Positions 1 to 9,330 of a stretch of 64,000 nt of DNA are shown here, piece by piece. Position numbers and translations under genes: made by a program. The stretch comes from Tremella fuciformis (Eukaryota; Basidiomycota; Tremellomycetes; Tremellales; Tremellaceae): assembly GCA_032768795.1 (NCBI GenBank), contig CP136495.1, positions 2,501-66,500 of the forward strand. The letters run 5' to 3'. Below the pieces are notes generated by a model. The model was not told where the DNA came from. It ran no database searches and saw only the letters and a list, made by a program, of their open reading frames with translations. How positions within the stretch are numbered: position 1 is the stretch's first letter; each line of letters starts with the position of its first letter.

Positions 1-403
1 TCAAATAGAGTATAGTAGCACCCTTCACAACACAAGAATAATTTCATGCACAACCAGCCAATTCCAAGGGTCCCCCCTTGGGCCACATGAGCTCCAAGGG
101 TCCCCCCTTGGACCGTTTTACGTCAAGTTGGGGATGCATGCGAGAGTCATCCCACATATATCTAGGACCATATTAGGCTACTCTCTTCGACAATCAACTC
201 AATATCCCAATTATTGATCGCGTCACAGCCAATCAAAGTCAAATACCCAGTCCACTTTGGATGCCCGTAAATCCGTCAGTTTTTACCCGATCGGGAAGAT
301 CATTACATTTACGAATAGCTTTTTTGTCGAACTTTTTGAATCTAAAAAAAAAGTTTCGAAAATCTCGATGCGCGAGAAAGTCCCCCCCCCAGGACCTGCC
401 TGT
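1..403. other. Sequence distal to the telomere-type repeats
   Basis: No gene is visible here. The stretch lies on the presumed chromosome-end side of the telomere-type repeats. It carries two near-identical perfect hairpins, at 64-81 (stem CCAAGGG/CCCTTGG) and 93-112 (stem TCCAAGGG/CCCTTGGA), both with a TCCC loop. The rest is unique-looking AT-richer sequence with short homopolymer runs, including A9 near 345 and C10 near 382. Confidence 0.6.
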
Positions 404-474
404 AACCCCCTAACCCCTAACCCCCTAACCCCCTAACCCCTAACCCCCTAACCCCCTAACCCCCTAACCCCCTA
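404..474. repeat. Telomere-type repeat tract (CCCCCTAA/CCCCTAA)
   Basis: About nine tandem units of CCCCCTAA mixed with CCCCTAA run 5' to 3' on the plus strand. That is the orientation expected of the C-rich strand at the left end of a chromosome. The G-rich complement TTAGGGG(G) matches the telomere repeat known in Cryptococcus. Because 403 bp of other sequence lies further out, this tract is subterminal or interstitial in the window as given, or an assembly junction. Confidence 0.85.
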
Positions 475-727
475 CACGCCTTCTCATGTTGTCATCTTGC
501 CACTTGGTCACATTCTCACATTGTCACATTGCTCCATCCTTTTGCCGCTTTGTCATGACTTCCGACGTTGTTGTGTCACGGGCGTCATATGTGGCCCGGT
601 GGTGTGTTGATGCACTCGGCTTGCTGTGAGACACACGATTCTGTGACGGTCAGACTCGTCTCAAAAAACGGTGCAATAATCTTATGCTCACATGTTTGTT
701 GGGTGCCATGTGGCACCCGCATGGCAA

Positions 728-1650
728 GTCAAATCCAAATACGAAAGTCAAAGTCGAAAGTCAAAGTTGAAAGTCAGAGCCGAAAGCCAAAGTCGAAGTC
801 AGAGCCAAAAGTCAAAGTCGAAGTCAGAGCCAAAAGTCAAAGCCAAAGCCAGAGTTGAAAGTCAAAGTCAAAGTCAAAAGCCAAAGTCATAGTCGAAAGT
901 CAAAGCCAAATGGCAGAAGTCAAAGTCGAGTCTCAAAGTTGAAAGTCAACAACCAATGTTGAAAGCCAAAGTCAAATGTCAAAGGCAAAAGTCAAAAGTC
1001 AAAGTCCAAGTCGCAAGCTGAAAGTCGAATACCAAAGTCAAGATCAAAGTCCAAAGTCGAGGGTTGAAATTCAAAGACAAATGTCAGAGGTGAAAGTCAA
1101 TGGTCAAAGTCAAAGTCAAAGTCGAGGTTGAAAGTCGAGGTCAAGAGTTGAAAGTCAAAGTCTAACATCAAAGGTGAAAGTCAGAAGTCAAAGACCAAAG
1201 TCAATAACAAAAGTCAAAGTCAGAACGCCAAAGACCAAGGTCAAAGGCCAACATCCAACGTCCAAGTCAAAGACAGAAGTCCAACGTCAAAAACCAAAGT
1301 CAGTTTCAAAGGTCTAAGGTCAAAGTCCAAGTCAAAAGTCCAGAGACAGAGACCAAAGTCGAAGACCGACGGCCAACGTCGAACACCCAAGGCCAACGTC
1401 AAGGACCAAAGTCAGCGTCCAAAGACTAGAGTCAAATGCAAAGATCAAAGTCAAGGACAAACGTTGAAGATCAAAGACTGAGACCCAAAGGTCAACGTCA
1501 AAGACCAGAGGCCAACGTCAAAGACCAAAGTCAGTGTCCAGAGCCAAGAGTCGAATACAGAGATCAAAGTCAAGGACAAACGTCGCAGTCCAAAGACCAA
1601 GACCCAAGTCGAGTACAAAAGTCCAACGTCCCAGGCCAAAGACCAACGTC
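728..1650. repeat. Degenerate AAAGTC hexamer array
   Basis: About 0.9 kb is built from degenerate six-base units close to AAAGTC (variants AAAGCC, AACGTC, AGAGCC). The plus strand is strongly purine-biased. Short open frames rich in Lys, Ser, Val and Gln cross it, but they only reflect the repeat and have no conserved start or ending. I treat it as a noncoding subtelomeric minisatellite. Confidence 0.85.
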
Positions 1651-1775
1651 CCATGACTGGTGTCCAAGCATACTGCCAAGTGTCACACCCCACGACGCTG
1701 CACCAACCCAGTGCGCGTATCCACAGACGTACATCTCATCGTACTGAACTGTCGGACTACCCATCATGATGACAA

Positions 1776-2110
1776 TGTCTCGACCTGCGTATCATCCATC
1801 TCTCGACCCCGTCCATCTCTCGACCCCAATCATCTCTCGACCCCAATCATCTCTCGACCGCATCCATCTCTCGACCTCGTCCATCTCTCGACCCCAATCT
1901 TCGCTCGACCACGATCATCCCTCGACCCCAATCATCTCTCGACCACAATCATCTCTCGACCGCATCCACCCTCCCGACCACAATCATCCCTCGACCACTA
2001 TCATCCCTCAACTCCAATCATCTCTCGACCTCAATCTCCTCTGGACCCCAATCATCTCTCGACCACAATCATCTCGCCCTCGTCCATCCTCTCGACCTGT
2101 CACTCAGCCT
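1776..2110. repeat. 17-bp minisatellite, unit ATCTCTCGACCCCAATC
   Basis: Some 18-20 tandem copies of a unit near ATCTCTCGACCCCAATC, with single-base variants (GACCACAATC, GACCGCATCC, TCCCTCGACC). Open frames across it encode only SLDPNHLS-like repeats. Confidence 0.85.
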
Positions 2111-2754
2111 CTCAACGGATCGTTCCCTCTCCATCGTCGCGGTCCCTCCATCTCCAGCTTTGTCGCGCCGTCAAATCGCTTGGGTAGGGTTGATGGCGTT
2201 GGTGAGGCCCGGCGCTTGCCAGATGGTCGACATACGGTCGACAGGCGACAGGGATGGCCGGATGCGAGCGAGCGGAAGACAGGATGCGAGCGGCAGGGAG
2301 ACTGGGGTTCAGCGTCGTGAGTCAGGAGCGTGGATGGCCAGGTGGATGGGCTCACGGCAGGACGCTAGTGTCGTGGACGGCTGGCGCCGGTCTCTCTGGA
2401 CGGCAGCGCATACAGCCGAGGGCGGATGAACGAGCTTTGCGGGGTCGGGCTGGGCGGGATGATTTGGCCGGTCTGGATGGGGGAAGACTTGGCAGGTCTG
2501 GATCGGGCGCGAGCGTGGGGGTTTGAGTCGATGCCGGGCGGATGGGTCGTCGGCGTTGTGGATGGGCGGATGGATGGCAAATGGAGAACGAGTCAGGGTG
2601 GATGGAAGGCAAATGGAGAACGAGTGAGGGTGGACGGGATGACAGATGGAGAACGAGTGAATGTTGGATGGAACGAGTGAATGGTGGAGACTGCGCGTCA
2701 ACGTCAATGGGGAGGGACGGTCGAGTCGGAAGCAACATGAGTATGCATGTACAA
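2111..2754. repeat. GC-rich spacer with a GATGGAGAACGAGT array
   Basis: No supported gene. From about 2540 to 2690 there are several copies of a roughly 24 bp unit containing GATGGAGAACGAGT, separated by GGGTGGA-type links. The remainder is G-rich on the plus strand with loosely repeated GGATGG motifs. The frames open on both strands are low-complexity by-products. Confidence 0.55.
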
Positions 2755-4002
2755 CTACGAAGACAATGCCTCTAATAACTTCGTCTTCTCCTGCATGATT
2801 TCCTCGTTGACGTGGGTTAGCTGGGCAACCTGGGTTTGAAGACGCTGTACATCCGCTCTCAACGACCCGACGACTGCCGCCTGTGCTCGAAGTCTTTTGG
2901 TCTGTGGTCAGACGTGCTCAGACGTGCTTTGCTTGCCGTGGAGGACTCACCGACTCGGCGAGTTCAGCTTTGAGTGATTCCACAAGCCTCTTTGCGGACC
3001 GCGTCTGGTGGGTTTGGACTTCAACCGCGAGGTCGAGGTTGGCGGTCGTGTATTGTCTACAAAGTGAGGAGACCTGAGAGATGAAAGAATCGAGGTCGGA
3101 TGGGGGTGCACTGTTTTCGAGCGGCTCGGAGCGTGCGCGTAGGGTGCGAGCCTCGAGGCGGTCGGCGACGGAGTGGGCGAGGGGAGCGGCGACGGCGACG
3201 GCGGCGGCGGCGTCGTCAGTGGGGCCGGCCAGGACGAGGGGCGGGGAGGGGTCGAGGAGGAAGCCTCCGGCAGGCGAGGTGGGGGGCGGGATAGATGACG
3301 CGGGCACGAGCATGATGGCGGGAGGTGAGGGAAGCTGCTCCGGCGAGGGAAGTTGCTCCGGCGAAGCTGGCAAGTGTTCCGCCAGGAGTGTATCAAACCC
3401 CTGGTCGGAATAGTCGGACTGAGGAGCGGCTTCCGGGGTGGTGGCGGCGGGTGGGATGGGTGGGGGTGGGATGGGTGGGGCGAGATGGGCCTCGACGATA
3501 GATGTGGACGCGGCAGAGGTGGACGCGGCAGAGGTGGGCGCGGCCGAGGTGGACGCCTGGCCCATGTCGGGGTGAAGGAAGGAGGTGTCGGACGTGTCAG
3601 AGACCCTGCAGTCAGCGACAGTCATCGATGAAGAGTGGACTCACGTAGATGATCGTCCTCCGACCTTCCTTGGGATGAAATGGCCGTTTTCCCAAAAGAA
3701 GCCCACGTATCGGTTTCCAACCGAGCAGGGTGTCAATCGGTCGGTGGCGCACTCGCGTCCTAGACATAGGCCCGCTTTTGCATGGCCGGCGGTCGTGATG
3801 TTGGGTAGAAGAGGGCAGTGGTGATCATTTGCTCTGCACATTGTGCAGACTATGTCCGGGTGCCTGCGATCAGCAACAGCCCGTTGTTGTTGGAATAGAC
3901 TCACCAGACTATTTTGTTGGGATCAATCTTTTTGGTGCCTTTTGGAGCGACCCAAATTCCCGCGTAGGGAGTGAATCCGTATGCTGCCAGGTGCCCGGCC
4001 AT
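2755..4002 (-). CDS. Subtelomeric Cys/His-motif, Pro/Ala-rich, coiled-coil protein (unknown function)
   Basis: Four exons (4002-3905, 3863-3645, 3605-2951, 2901-2755) join with canonical GTGAGT donors and CAG acceptors, and phases match throughout, giving 372 residues. Introns are only 41, 39 and 49 nt. The first 105 residues carry a compact Cys/His patch (CTMC, HHCP, then CLGREC) that could bind a metal. A 150-residue Ser/Thr/Ala/Pro-rich linker follows, with two SPEQLP repeats. The last 110 residues are heptad-like and predict a coiled coil ending in LLEALSS. I do not recognise the family. It is the only convincing gene inside the subtelomeric repeats, so it may belong to a subtelomere-specific family or be of mobile origin. 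The exon structure is the main support. Confidence 0.7.
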
Positions 4003-4037
4003 CTTCGGGGGGGAGGGGTGAGCGATGAGGAGTGAGC

Positions 4038-4190
4038 GGGGCAAGAGGCGCGAGGGAGGCAAGAGGAGTGACGAGGCAAGAGGAGTGACGAGGCAAGAGG
4101 CGTGAGGGAGGCTAGAGGCGTGAGCGGGACGAGAGGAGTGAGCGGGACGAGAGGAGTGAGCGGGACGAGAGGAGTGAGGGAGGCGCGAGT
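4038..4190. repeat. 18-bp minisatellite (GTGAGCGGGACGAGAGGA type)
   Basis: About eight tandem units of 17-18 bp, drifting from GAGGCAAGAGGAGTGAC to GTGAGCGGGACGAGAGGA. It lies directly upstream of the start codon of the minus-strand gene ending at 4002, so it may overlap that promoter. Confidence 0.8.
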
Positions 4191-4619
4191 GCGAGTGCGA
4201 GGCGGCAAGGGAGGCAAGGCGTCGAGGCGTCAAGTCGAGGGGAGGGGAGGGGGGTTGAGGTCTGTCTTGTCGTTGCGGTCGGTATAAGTATTCAGCGTCG
4301 CGTTGGATTTTGCAGTGTCGACGTCACCCATGCGTCAGTGACCATGCGTCAGAGACCAGCAGTGACCATGCGGTCCAGAGAGTCGTCAGTGAACGCTAGT
4401 AGGGCGGCGAGAGCTAGCAGGGCGGTTAAGTGGGCGGTGGTGAGACATGTCACGCGCAGATCAAACAGGTCCCGAGGGCTACAGGTCCACAGGTCCCGAC
4501 AACCTTGACTGGCGATCATTCCCAGTCGCGTCTCTGCCAGTTGTAGCGTCGTGCATCGAGCTGTGGCGGCGAGCTGTGGCGCGGCGAGCTGTGGCAGTGG
4601 GCAGATGCAACAAGACGGT
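4191..4619. other. Spacer without recognisable gene
   Basis: GC-rich sequence with a few short direct repeats (CAGTGACCATGCG near 4340-4375; GCGGCGAGCTGTGG near 4565-4590). No open frame with protein-like composition was found. Confidence 0.5.
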
Positions 4620-4965
4620 ATTGCTGTCGAAAGTCATGGCCTACAGTCGAATGTCATGGTCCAAAATCGAAAGACGGGCCTTGAAATTGAAAGACAAGCC
4701 CCAAAAGCGAAAGTCACGGCTCGAAATCCAAAGACACGGCCCAGAACCCAAAGTCGCGGCTCGAAATCGAATGACAGGGGTCGAAACCCAACGACAGGCC
4801 TCCCAATCGAATGACAGGCCTTCCAATCGAAAGACAGGGCCGGATATCGAAAGACGTGGCTGGATATCGAAAGACATGGCCTGCAATCGAAAGACACGCC
4901 TCAGAATCCAAAGTCGCGGCCTGAAATCCAACGCCACGGGTCAAAATCCAAAGTCACGGCGGACT
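4620..4965. repeat. 20-bp minisatellite, unit near AATCGAAAGACATGGCCTGC
   Basis: Around 16 units of about 20 bp built on ATCGAAAGAC followed by a variable GGCCTG-like segment. Divergence rises toward both ends. The frames open across it on both strands encode only repeats. Confidence 0.85.
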
Positions 4966-5048
4966 GGCGTCCAAAAAAAACCAAAGTCCTGACGTCCTGC
5001 CGAGACCCAAGTCCGTCGTGTCCCGACTCGGAGTCACAGTCAAAGCCT

Positions 5049-5140
5049 AGTTTGCCGCGCGGGGGCGCGGGTCTACTCCCTCCTTCGTCGACCAAAGGCA
5101 GCCAAGTGTCCCGGCTCCTCGCAGCAGGGCTGCTCGTCGC
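5049..5140. repeat. Double-hairpin element, copy 1 (divergent)
   Basis: The first hairpin is CCGCGC (5055-5060), loop GGGG, GCGCGG (5065-5070), followed by the conserved GGTCTACT. A second hairpin, GCAGC-AGG-GCTGC (5121-5133), lies between CTCCTC and TCGTCG, the flanks being in the reverse order compared with other copies. The middle is diverged. Assigned from hairpin 1 and its flank. Confidence 0.6.
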
Positions 5141-5159
5141 CGTCTGATCCTTGGCCCTA

Positions 5160-5285
5160 GTCTCCCCGACCAAGCTGGTCAGTCTAGCCATACCCAAGTT
5201 GGTCAGTCTGGGCGAGACCAAGATGGTCAGTCAAGCCCCAACCGAACTGGTCAGTCTACCCACGACCAAGCTGGTCAGTCAAAAG
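5160..5285. repeat. 25-bp array around GACCAAGCTGGTC
   Basis: Five units, each holding a small inverted repeat (GACCA-AGC-TGGTC and variants with AGT, AGA or GAAC centres) followed by AGTC and a spacer. Each unit could itself form a 5-bp hairpin. Confidence 0.75.
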
Positions 5286-5395
5286 TAAAAAGCCACGCGG
5301 GGCGTGGGTCTACTGTTTGCTCGCCATATCCCGAGTCAAGGTGGTGGGCGCTTGTCGGGCCAGGGGCCCTCCTCGCGCGACTGCCGTTCGTTCTT
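5284..5395. repeat. Double-hairpin element, copy 2
   Basis: Hairpin 1 is CCACGC (5293-5298), loop GGG, GCGTGG (5302-5307): compared with copies 4-7 both arms changed so that pairing is kept. Hairpin 2 is GGGCC (5357-5361), loop AGG, GGCCC (5365-5369), again with both arms changed. The flanks TGTCG and CTCCTCGC match the family. The 3' TTTATT block is missing. Confidence 0.75.
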
Positions 5396-5477
5396 CTCGT
5401 CAGGTACCCCGTGCCGCCTCTCTCGGCTACCCTCAGGCTGACACTCTCCACCCGACACAGGCTGACACTCTAGCCAA

Positions 5478-5591
5478 ATTTTTGCCACGCAGGGCGTGGG
5501 TCTACTGCTTCGTTCGTACCTCAGTGTCGGCTCCAGCAGCGAGACGCTCGTCGGGGACAGGGTCCCCTCCTCGCTTTATTTAAGGGAGTCA
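5478..5591. repeat. Double-hairpin element, copy 3
   Basis: A T-run leads into hairpin 1, CCACGC (5485-5490), loop AGG, GCGTGG (5494-5499), then GGTCTACTGC. Hairpin 2 is GGGGAC (5553-5558), loop AGG, GTCCCC (5562-5567), flanked by CGCTCGTC and TCCTCGCTTTATT, ending in GGGAGTCA. Both stems are perfect. Confidence 0.85.
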
Positions 5592-5696
5592 GCTCTTGTC
5601 AGCAGTAGGAGGCTATCCCTGGCATGCTCATAGTACTCTGTGGTCAGTACTCACCACTAGCCGGGGTATACTCGCACCATTCTAATAGTCTGACCC

Positions 5697-5813
5697 TTTT
5701 TTTGCCGCGCAGGGCGCGGGTCTACTCCTTCTCTCGCCACTCGAGGCCGACTCCTAAGGTGAGACGCTCGTCGGGGACAGGGCCCCCTCCTCGCTTTATT
5801 ATAGGGAGTCATG
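5697..5813. repeat. Double-hairpin element, copy 4
   Basis: T-run, hairpin 1 CCGCGC (5705-5710), AGG loop, GCGCGG (5714-5719). Hairpin 2 is GGGGAC (5773-5778), AGG loop, GCCCCC (5782-5787), with one unpaired position relative to copy 3. It ends TCCTCGCTTTATTATAGGG then AGTCATG. Confidence 0.85.
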
Positions 5814-6099
5814 TCCTGACACGGGGTAGAGCGTCGAGGGGACCTGGGGTAAGCTGATTCCACTCCTGCAGATGGACCCACCGGTGAAGTCCCGTAGGCC
5901 CATCCCTCCAGCCGTCCAAACGGCGCCTTCCCCCTCCATGGTCACTAGTCCCGGTCCAGAGCATGTCCCTCGTCGTGGCCTCCAGAGAGCCATCCGAATA
6001 GAGCCTGCCAGCATCCCTCGCCCTCGTACACTGATCCCGTCGGCGACAAGCCCCGACTGTGTAGGCCGCGTCTAAGGGTAAGCCAACAAAGTGGACCAG

Positions 6100-6520
6100 C
6101 CAGGACGACTCACCGTGGGCCCACCGAGGTAGTACACTAAGGCTCTCGACCGAGATGATCACCAGCCGAGGTGATATCCCAAGCCGTCGACCAGGTGCTG
6201 TCCTAGGCTGCCGACCAGGGCAATATCCCAAGGCGTCGCCCGAGGTATTACCCCGTCCCAGGTCATATCCCGAGGCGTCGACTGGGGTATCCCCGACCAA
6301 GCTCATGTCCTAAGGCGATGACCAAGGTCATCTCTCTAGGCCACCGACCAAGCTGATATACTAGCAATATGTCCACCCAGGTGATGTCCTAAGGCGTCGA
6401 CCAAGGTAATATCCCAAGGTGCCCGACCAAGGTGGTATCCGGAGCCGTCGACCAAGGCGGTGTCCTTGCATATCCGACCAACCATATCCTAAGGCGTCGA
6501 CCAGGGTGGTATCCTAAGAA
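6100..6520. repeat. 25-bp array, unit near AAGGCGTCGACCAAGGTGAT
   Basis: About fifteen units of roughly 25 bp: AAGGCGTCGACCAAGGTGAT then ATCCC, with variants (GCCGACCAGG, CCACCGACCAAGC). It fills most of the gap between double-hairpin copies 4 and 5. No coding potential beyond repeat translation. Confidence 0.8.
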
Positions 6521-6522
6521 TA

Positions 6523-6635
6523 TTTTTTGCCGCGCAGGGCGCGGGTCTATTGCTTGGTCGCCACTCGAGGCTGACCCCGTGGGCGCAAACGCTCGTCGGC
6601 GCAGGGCGCCTCCTCGCTTTATTTATAGGGAGTCA
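6523..6635. repeat. Double-hairpin element, copy 5
   Basis: T6 run, hairpin 1 CCGCGC (6530-6535), AGG loop, GCGCGG (6539-6544), GGTCTATTGC. Hairpin 2 is GGCGC (6598-6602), AGG loop, GCGCC (6606-6610), then TCCTCGCTTTATTTATAGGG and AGTCA. Good representative of the family. Confidence 0.9.
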
Positions 6636-7165
6636 GGTCGTTTCTCCATAGTGGTCGCGGTAGAGGCCTGAAACGGTGGTAGGAGATGGCCCGTCGAGCG
6701 TATGGGGTGGCAGGTGCCCAGTGGCCGAGGTGGTATGGGACGGGGTGAGGCCAGTGGCCGTAGCCGTATGAGATTGGGTGAGGGTAGTGACCGTGCCGTA
6801 TAGTCGGGACAAGGTATTGCCACCATGGTCGATGAGCCGAGGTATCGCTGCGGCAGAAGTGGCCGTGGTGCGTAGTCGTACGACCAAGGTAGGGGATAGC
6901 CGTGGTACACTCGTCGTCGCCCTGATGCCTCTAGGCGTCTCAGCCGGTATATCCTCCGTCCCGGCATATAGTGTCCCCTCACCGCATATAGTATCCCTGC
7001 CCCGAGACCTATATTAGCCCTCCCCTAGGCCAGTCAGCCCCATAGTGTCCCCGCCCGCGTAGTATCCCTACCCCAAGACATATAGTAGGCAGCTCCGTCC
7101 AGTCATACTCTCCGTCCCCAGACCAGGGTGTATAGTACCCCTGCGCCGCCTCATATAGTATCCAG
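6636..7165. repeat. Degenerate array between double-hairpin copies 5 and 6
   Basis: Loosely repeated units containing GTGGTATGG, GCCGTATAG and, later, CATATAGTATCCC(T/C)GCCCC. Units are poorly conserved and about 20-25 bp. No gene supported. Confidence 0.6.
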
Positions 7166-7281
7166 ATTTTTTGCCGCGCAGGGCGCGGGTCTACTGCTTG
7201 CTTCGCCACTCGATGTCGGCCCAAGAGGGTGACGCTCGTCGGCGCGGGGCGCCTCCTCGCTTTATTTATAGGGAGTCATGG
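7166..7281. repeat. Double-hairpin element, copy 6
   Basis: T6 run, hairpin 1 CCGCGC (7174-7179), AGG loop, GCGCGG (7183-7188), GGTCTACTGC. Hairpin 2 is GGCGC (7241-7245), loop GGG, GCGCC (7249-7253), followed by TCCTCGCTTTATTTATAGGG and AGTCATG. Both stems are perfect and one loop base differs. Confidence 0.9.
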
Positions 7282-7489
7282 CCTCGGAGCACATGGATGG
7301 ACGACCGCAGGGGAGGGAGGTAGGCCGAGGGGAGGCCATGGTGGCGGGGCAGGCTCGGTGTTGGAGGGTAGGGTCGAGCAGGTGATGGTAGCGGTAGTCG
7401 TGGTGATGAGCCGTGGTGATGGGCCGTAGTAAGCCGTGATAGGAGTATTACTGATCATTAGTGGGAATCGTAGTAATGAGCTGGTCGGG

Positions 7490-7830
7490 CAGCTTACTAT
7501 GGTGAACAAGGTGGTGGTCGACGAGGTATTAGACGAGGGGCCGGTCGACGAGGTAGGGGACGGCGTAGTCGACGAGGTATTAGACAGGGGACGGTCTACG
7601 ACGGGATGGCCGACGAGGTGCTGGACGAGGCAGTCGACGAGGTAGGGACGAGGCAGTCGACGAGGTAGGGACGAGGCAGTCGACGAGGTAGGGACGAGGC
7701 AGTCGACGAGGTAGGGACGAGGCAGTCGACGAGGTAGGGGACGGGGTAGGGGTCGAGGCAGTCGACGACGGGAAGGGCGACGAGGTAGTGTTCGACGAGG
7801 TAGGGGACGAGGTGATCGACGAGGCCGAAG
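7490..7830. repeat. 23-bp GTCGACGAGGTAGGGACGAGG array
   Basis: Tandem units of CAGTCGACGAGGTAGGGACG plus AGG. At about 7625-7740 there are five essentially identical copies in a row, so this is probably the youngest part of the subtelomeric arrays. The flanking units are longer and more diverged. Confidence 0.85.
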
Positions 7831-7859
7831 ACGGTGTAGGTGCAGGGTGGTCTTGGTAA

Positions 7860-9060
7860 CGACTGATCGTGAGGGTGAGCCTGGAGTTAGTAGTGAGCCG
7901 AGCCGTCCAGCCGCCGTAGCCCGTCATCAGAGCCAGGACAGAGTAGTGAGCCGTAGTATTGTGCCGTAGTAGTGAGCCAAGGTAATGAGACGTAGTAGCG
8001 GGCCAGCCGTGATGAGCCGTGAGACGTAGTGAGCCGGGGTAATGAGTCCTCCGTGGTAATAGGATATAGTGTGCCGTGGTAATGAGACGCAGTAGATGAG
8101 CCGTGCTGAGCCGTGGTCCTGGGCCGTGAGACGTCGTGAGCCGGGGTAATGAGTGAGCCGGGGTAATGAGAGTAGTGAGCCGAGGTGACGTAGTAGTGGG
8201 TGAGCCGTAGTATTGAGCCGGGGTAAGGAGACGTAGGACTGTGGTGAGCTGTAGTAACGCGACGTAGACAGCCGTGGTAATGGGATTCAGCGAGCGCGCG
8301 GTAGTGAGCCGGGGTAATGAGATGTAGCAGCCGAGGTAAGGGGTAATGGGACTGAATAGTGAGCCGTAGTACCGAGTCGAGGTAGTAGACGTAGTGGGCC
8401 GTGGTACGAGCCGAGGTAATGAGACGTAGTAGGTAAGGAGACGTAGGCGTAGTGGGTGAGCCGTGGTAAGGAGACTGAGCCGAGGTAATGGGATCCAGTG
8501 AGCCGGGGTAAGGAGACCTGGTGAGTCGTGGTGAGCCGAGGTAAGGGGTAGTGAGCCGTAAGACGTAGTGAGCCGTGGTAATGATGTAGGACAATGGGGT
8601 AAGGCGTCGTGGTAATGAGCCGAGGTAACAGACCCAGGTGAGCCGTAATGAGACGGAGTGAGCCGTGATGAGCCGAGGTAATGGGTCGTGGTGAGCCGAG
8701 GTGGGTTGGGGTAATAGACGTAGTGAGCCGTAGTAATGGGATGTAGGGCAATGCGGTAAGGAGCCGTCGTAATGAGAAGGGCCGAGTTGTGAGCCGTCGT
8801 AATGAGACGGCGCCCGACAGCCGTGGTAATAGGCCCAGGTGAGCCGTAATGAGACCTAGTAGTGAGCCGTGGTAATGAGGCCAAGTAGTGAGCCGAGGTC
8901 GGCCGTCGTAATGAGAGTGGGCCGTGGAAGAGCCGAGGTAATAGACCGAGGTGAGCCGTGGTAATGAGCCGAGGTAATGAACCCAGGTGAGCCGTAGTAA
9001 GCAGACGCGATCGACGACGCGTATGGTAATGAGCCTGGGGGTAATGGTGCCGAGAGGGTG
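7860..9060. repeat. GTGAGCC-G(A/T)GGTAATGAGACGTAGT array
   Basis: About 1.2 kb of irregular 12-25 bp units built from GTGAGCCG, AGGTAATGAG and ACGTAGT. On the minus strand a 636-codon frame stays open through it (7580-9490) and encodes LTTAHY/LPRLTT-type repeats. I regard that frame as a by-product because unit lengths vary and no start context, intron or domain is visible. Confidence 0.8.
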
Positions 9061-9221
9061 GGTTATAAGAGCGATGCCGTTGACGTAGGGGTAGCGATGA
9101 CATGACGTAGGGCTCAAGCTGAAAACCAAAATCCAAAGTCAACCCTCCGATACCCAACATCCAAAGACCAACCCGCGCTAGTCTCAACATCCAAAGACCA
9201 AAGCCCACTAGTCTATATAAG

Positions 9222-9330
9222 CTTTTTTGCCGCGCAGGGCGCGGGTCTACTGCTTGGTCGTACCGCGGATCGAACTCCCGGTGCTCAACGCTCGGCATCG
9301 GCGCAGGGCGCCTCAGCCTCGCTTTACTAA
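9222..9330. repeat. Double-hairpin element, copy 7
   Basis: T7 run, hairpin 1 CCGCGC (9230-9235), AGG loop, GCGCGG (9239-9244), GGTCTACTGC. Hairpin 2 is GGCGC (9300-9304), AGG loop, GCGCC (9308-9312), then CTCGCTTTACTAAC. The middle differs from the other copies and includes GATCGAACTCCCGG. Confidence 0.85.

Noticed and set aside
568..892. Overlapping open frames rich in Lys and Ser
   Set aside because: They translate the AAAGTC hexamer array. No start context, splice sites or conserved ending.
1660..2320. Two frames of 175 and 184 codons with SLDPNHLS repeats
   Set aside because: They are translations of the 17-bp minisatellite. Both frames are equally open, as expected of a repeat.
9268..9320. 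tRNA-like 3' half (GATCGAACTCCCGG) in double-hairpin copy 7
   Set aside because: Resembles a B box but no cloverleaf, acceptor stem or A box can be formed around it, and the other copies lack it.
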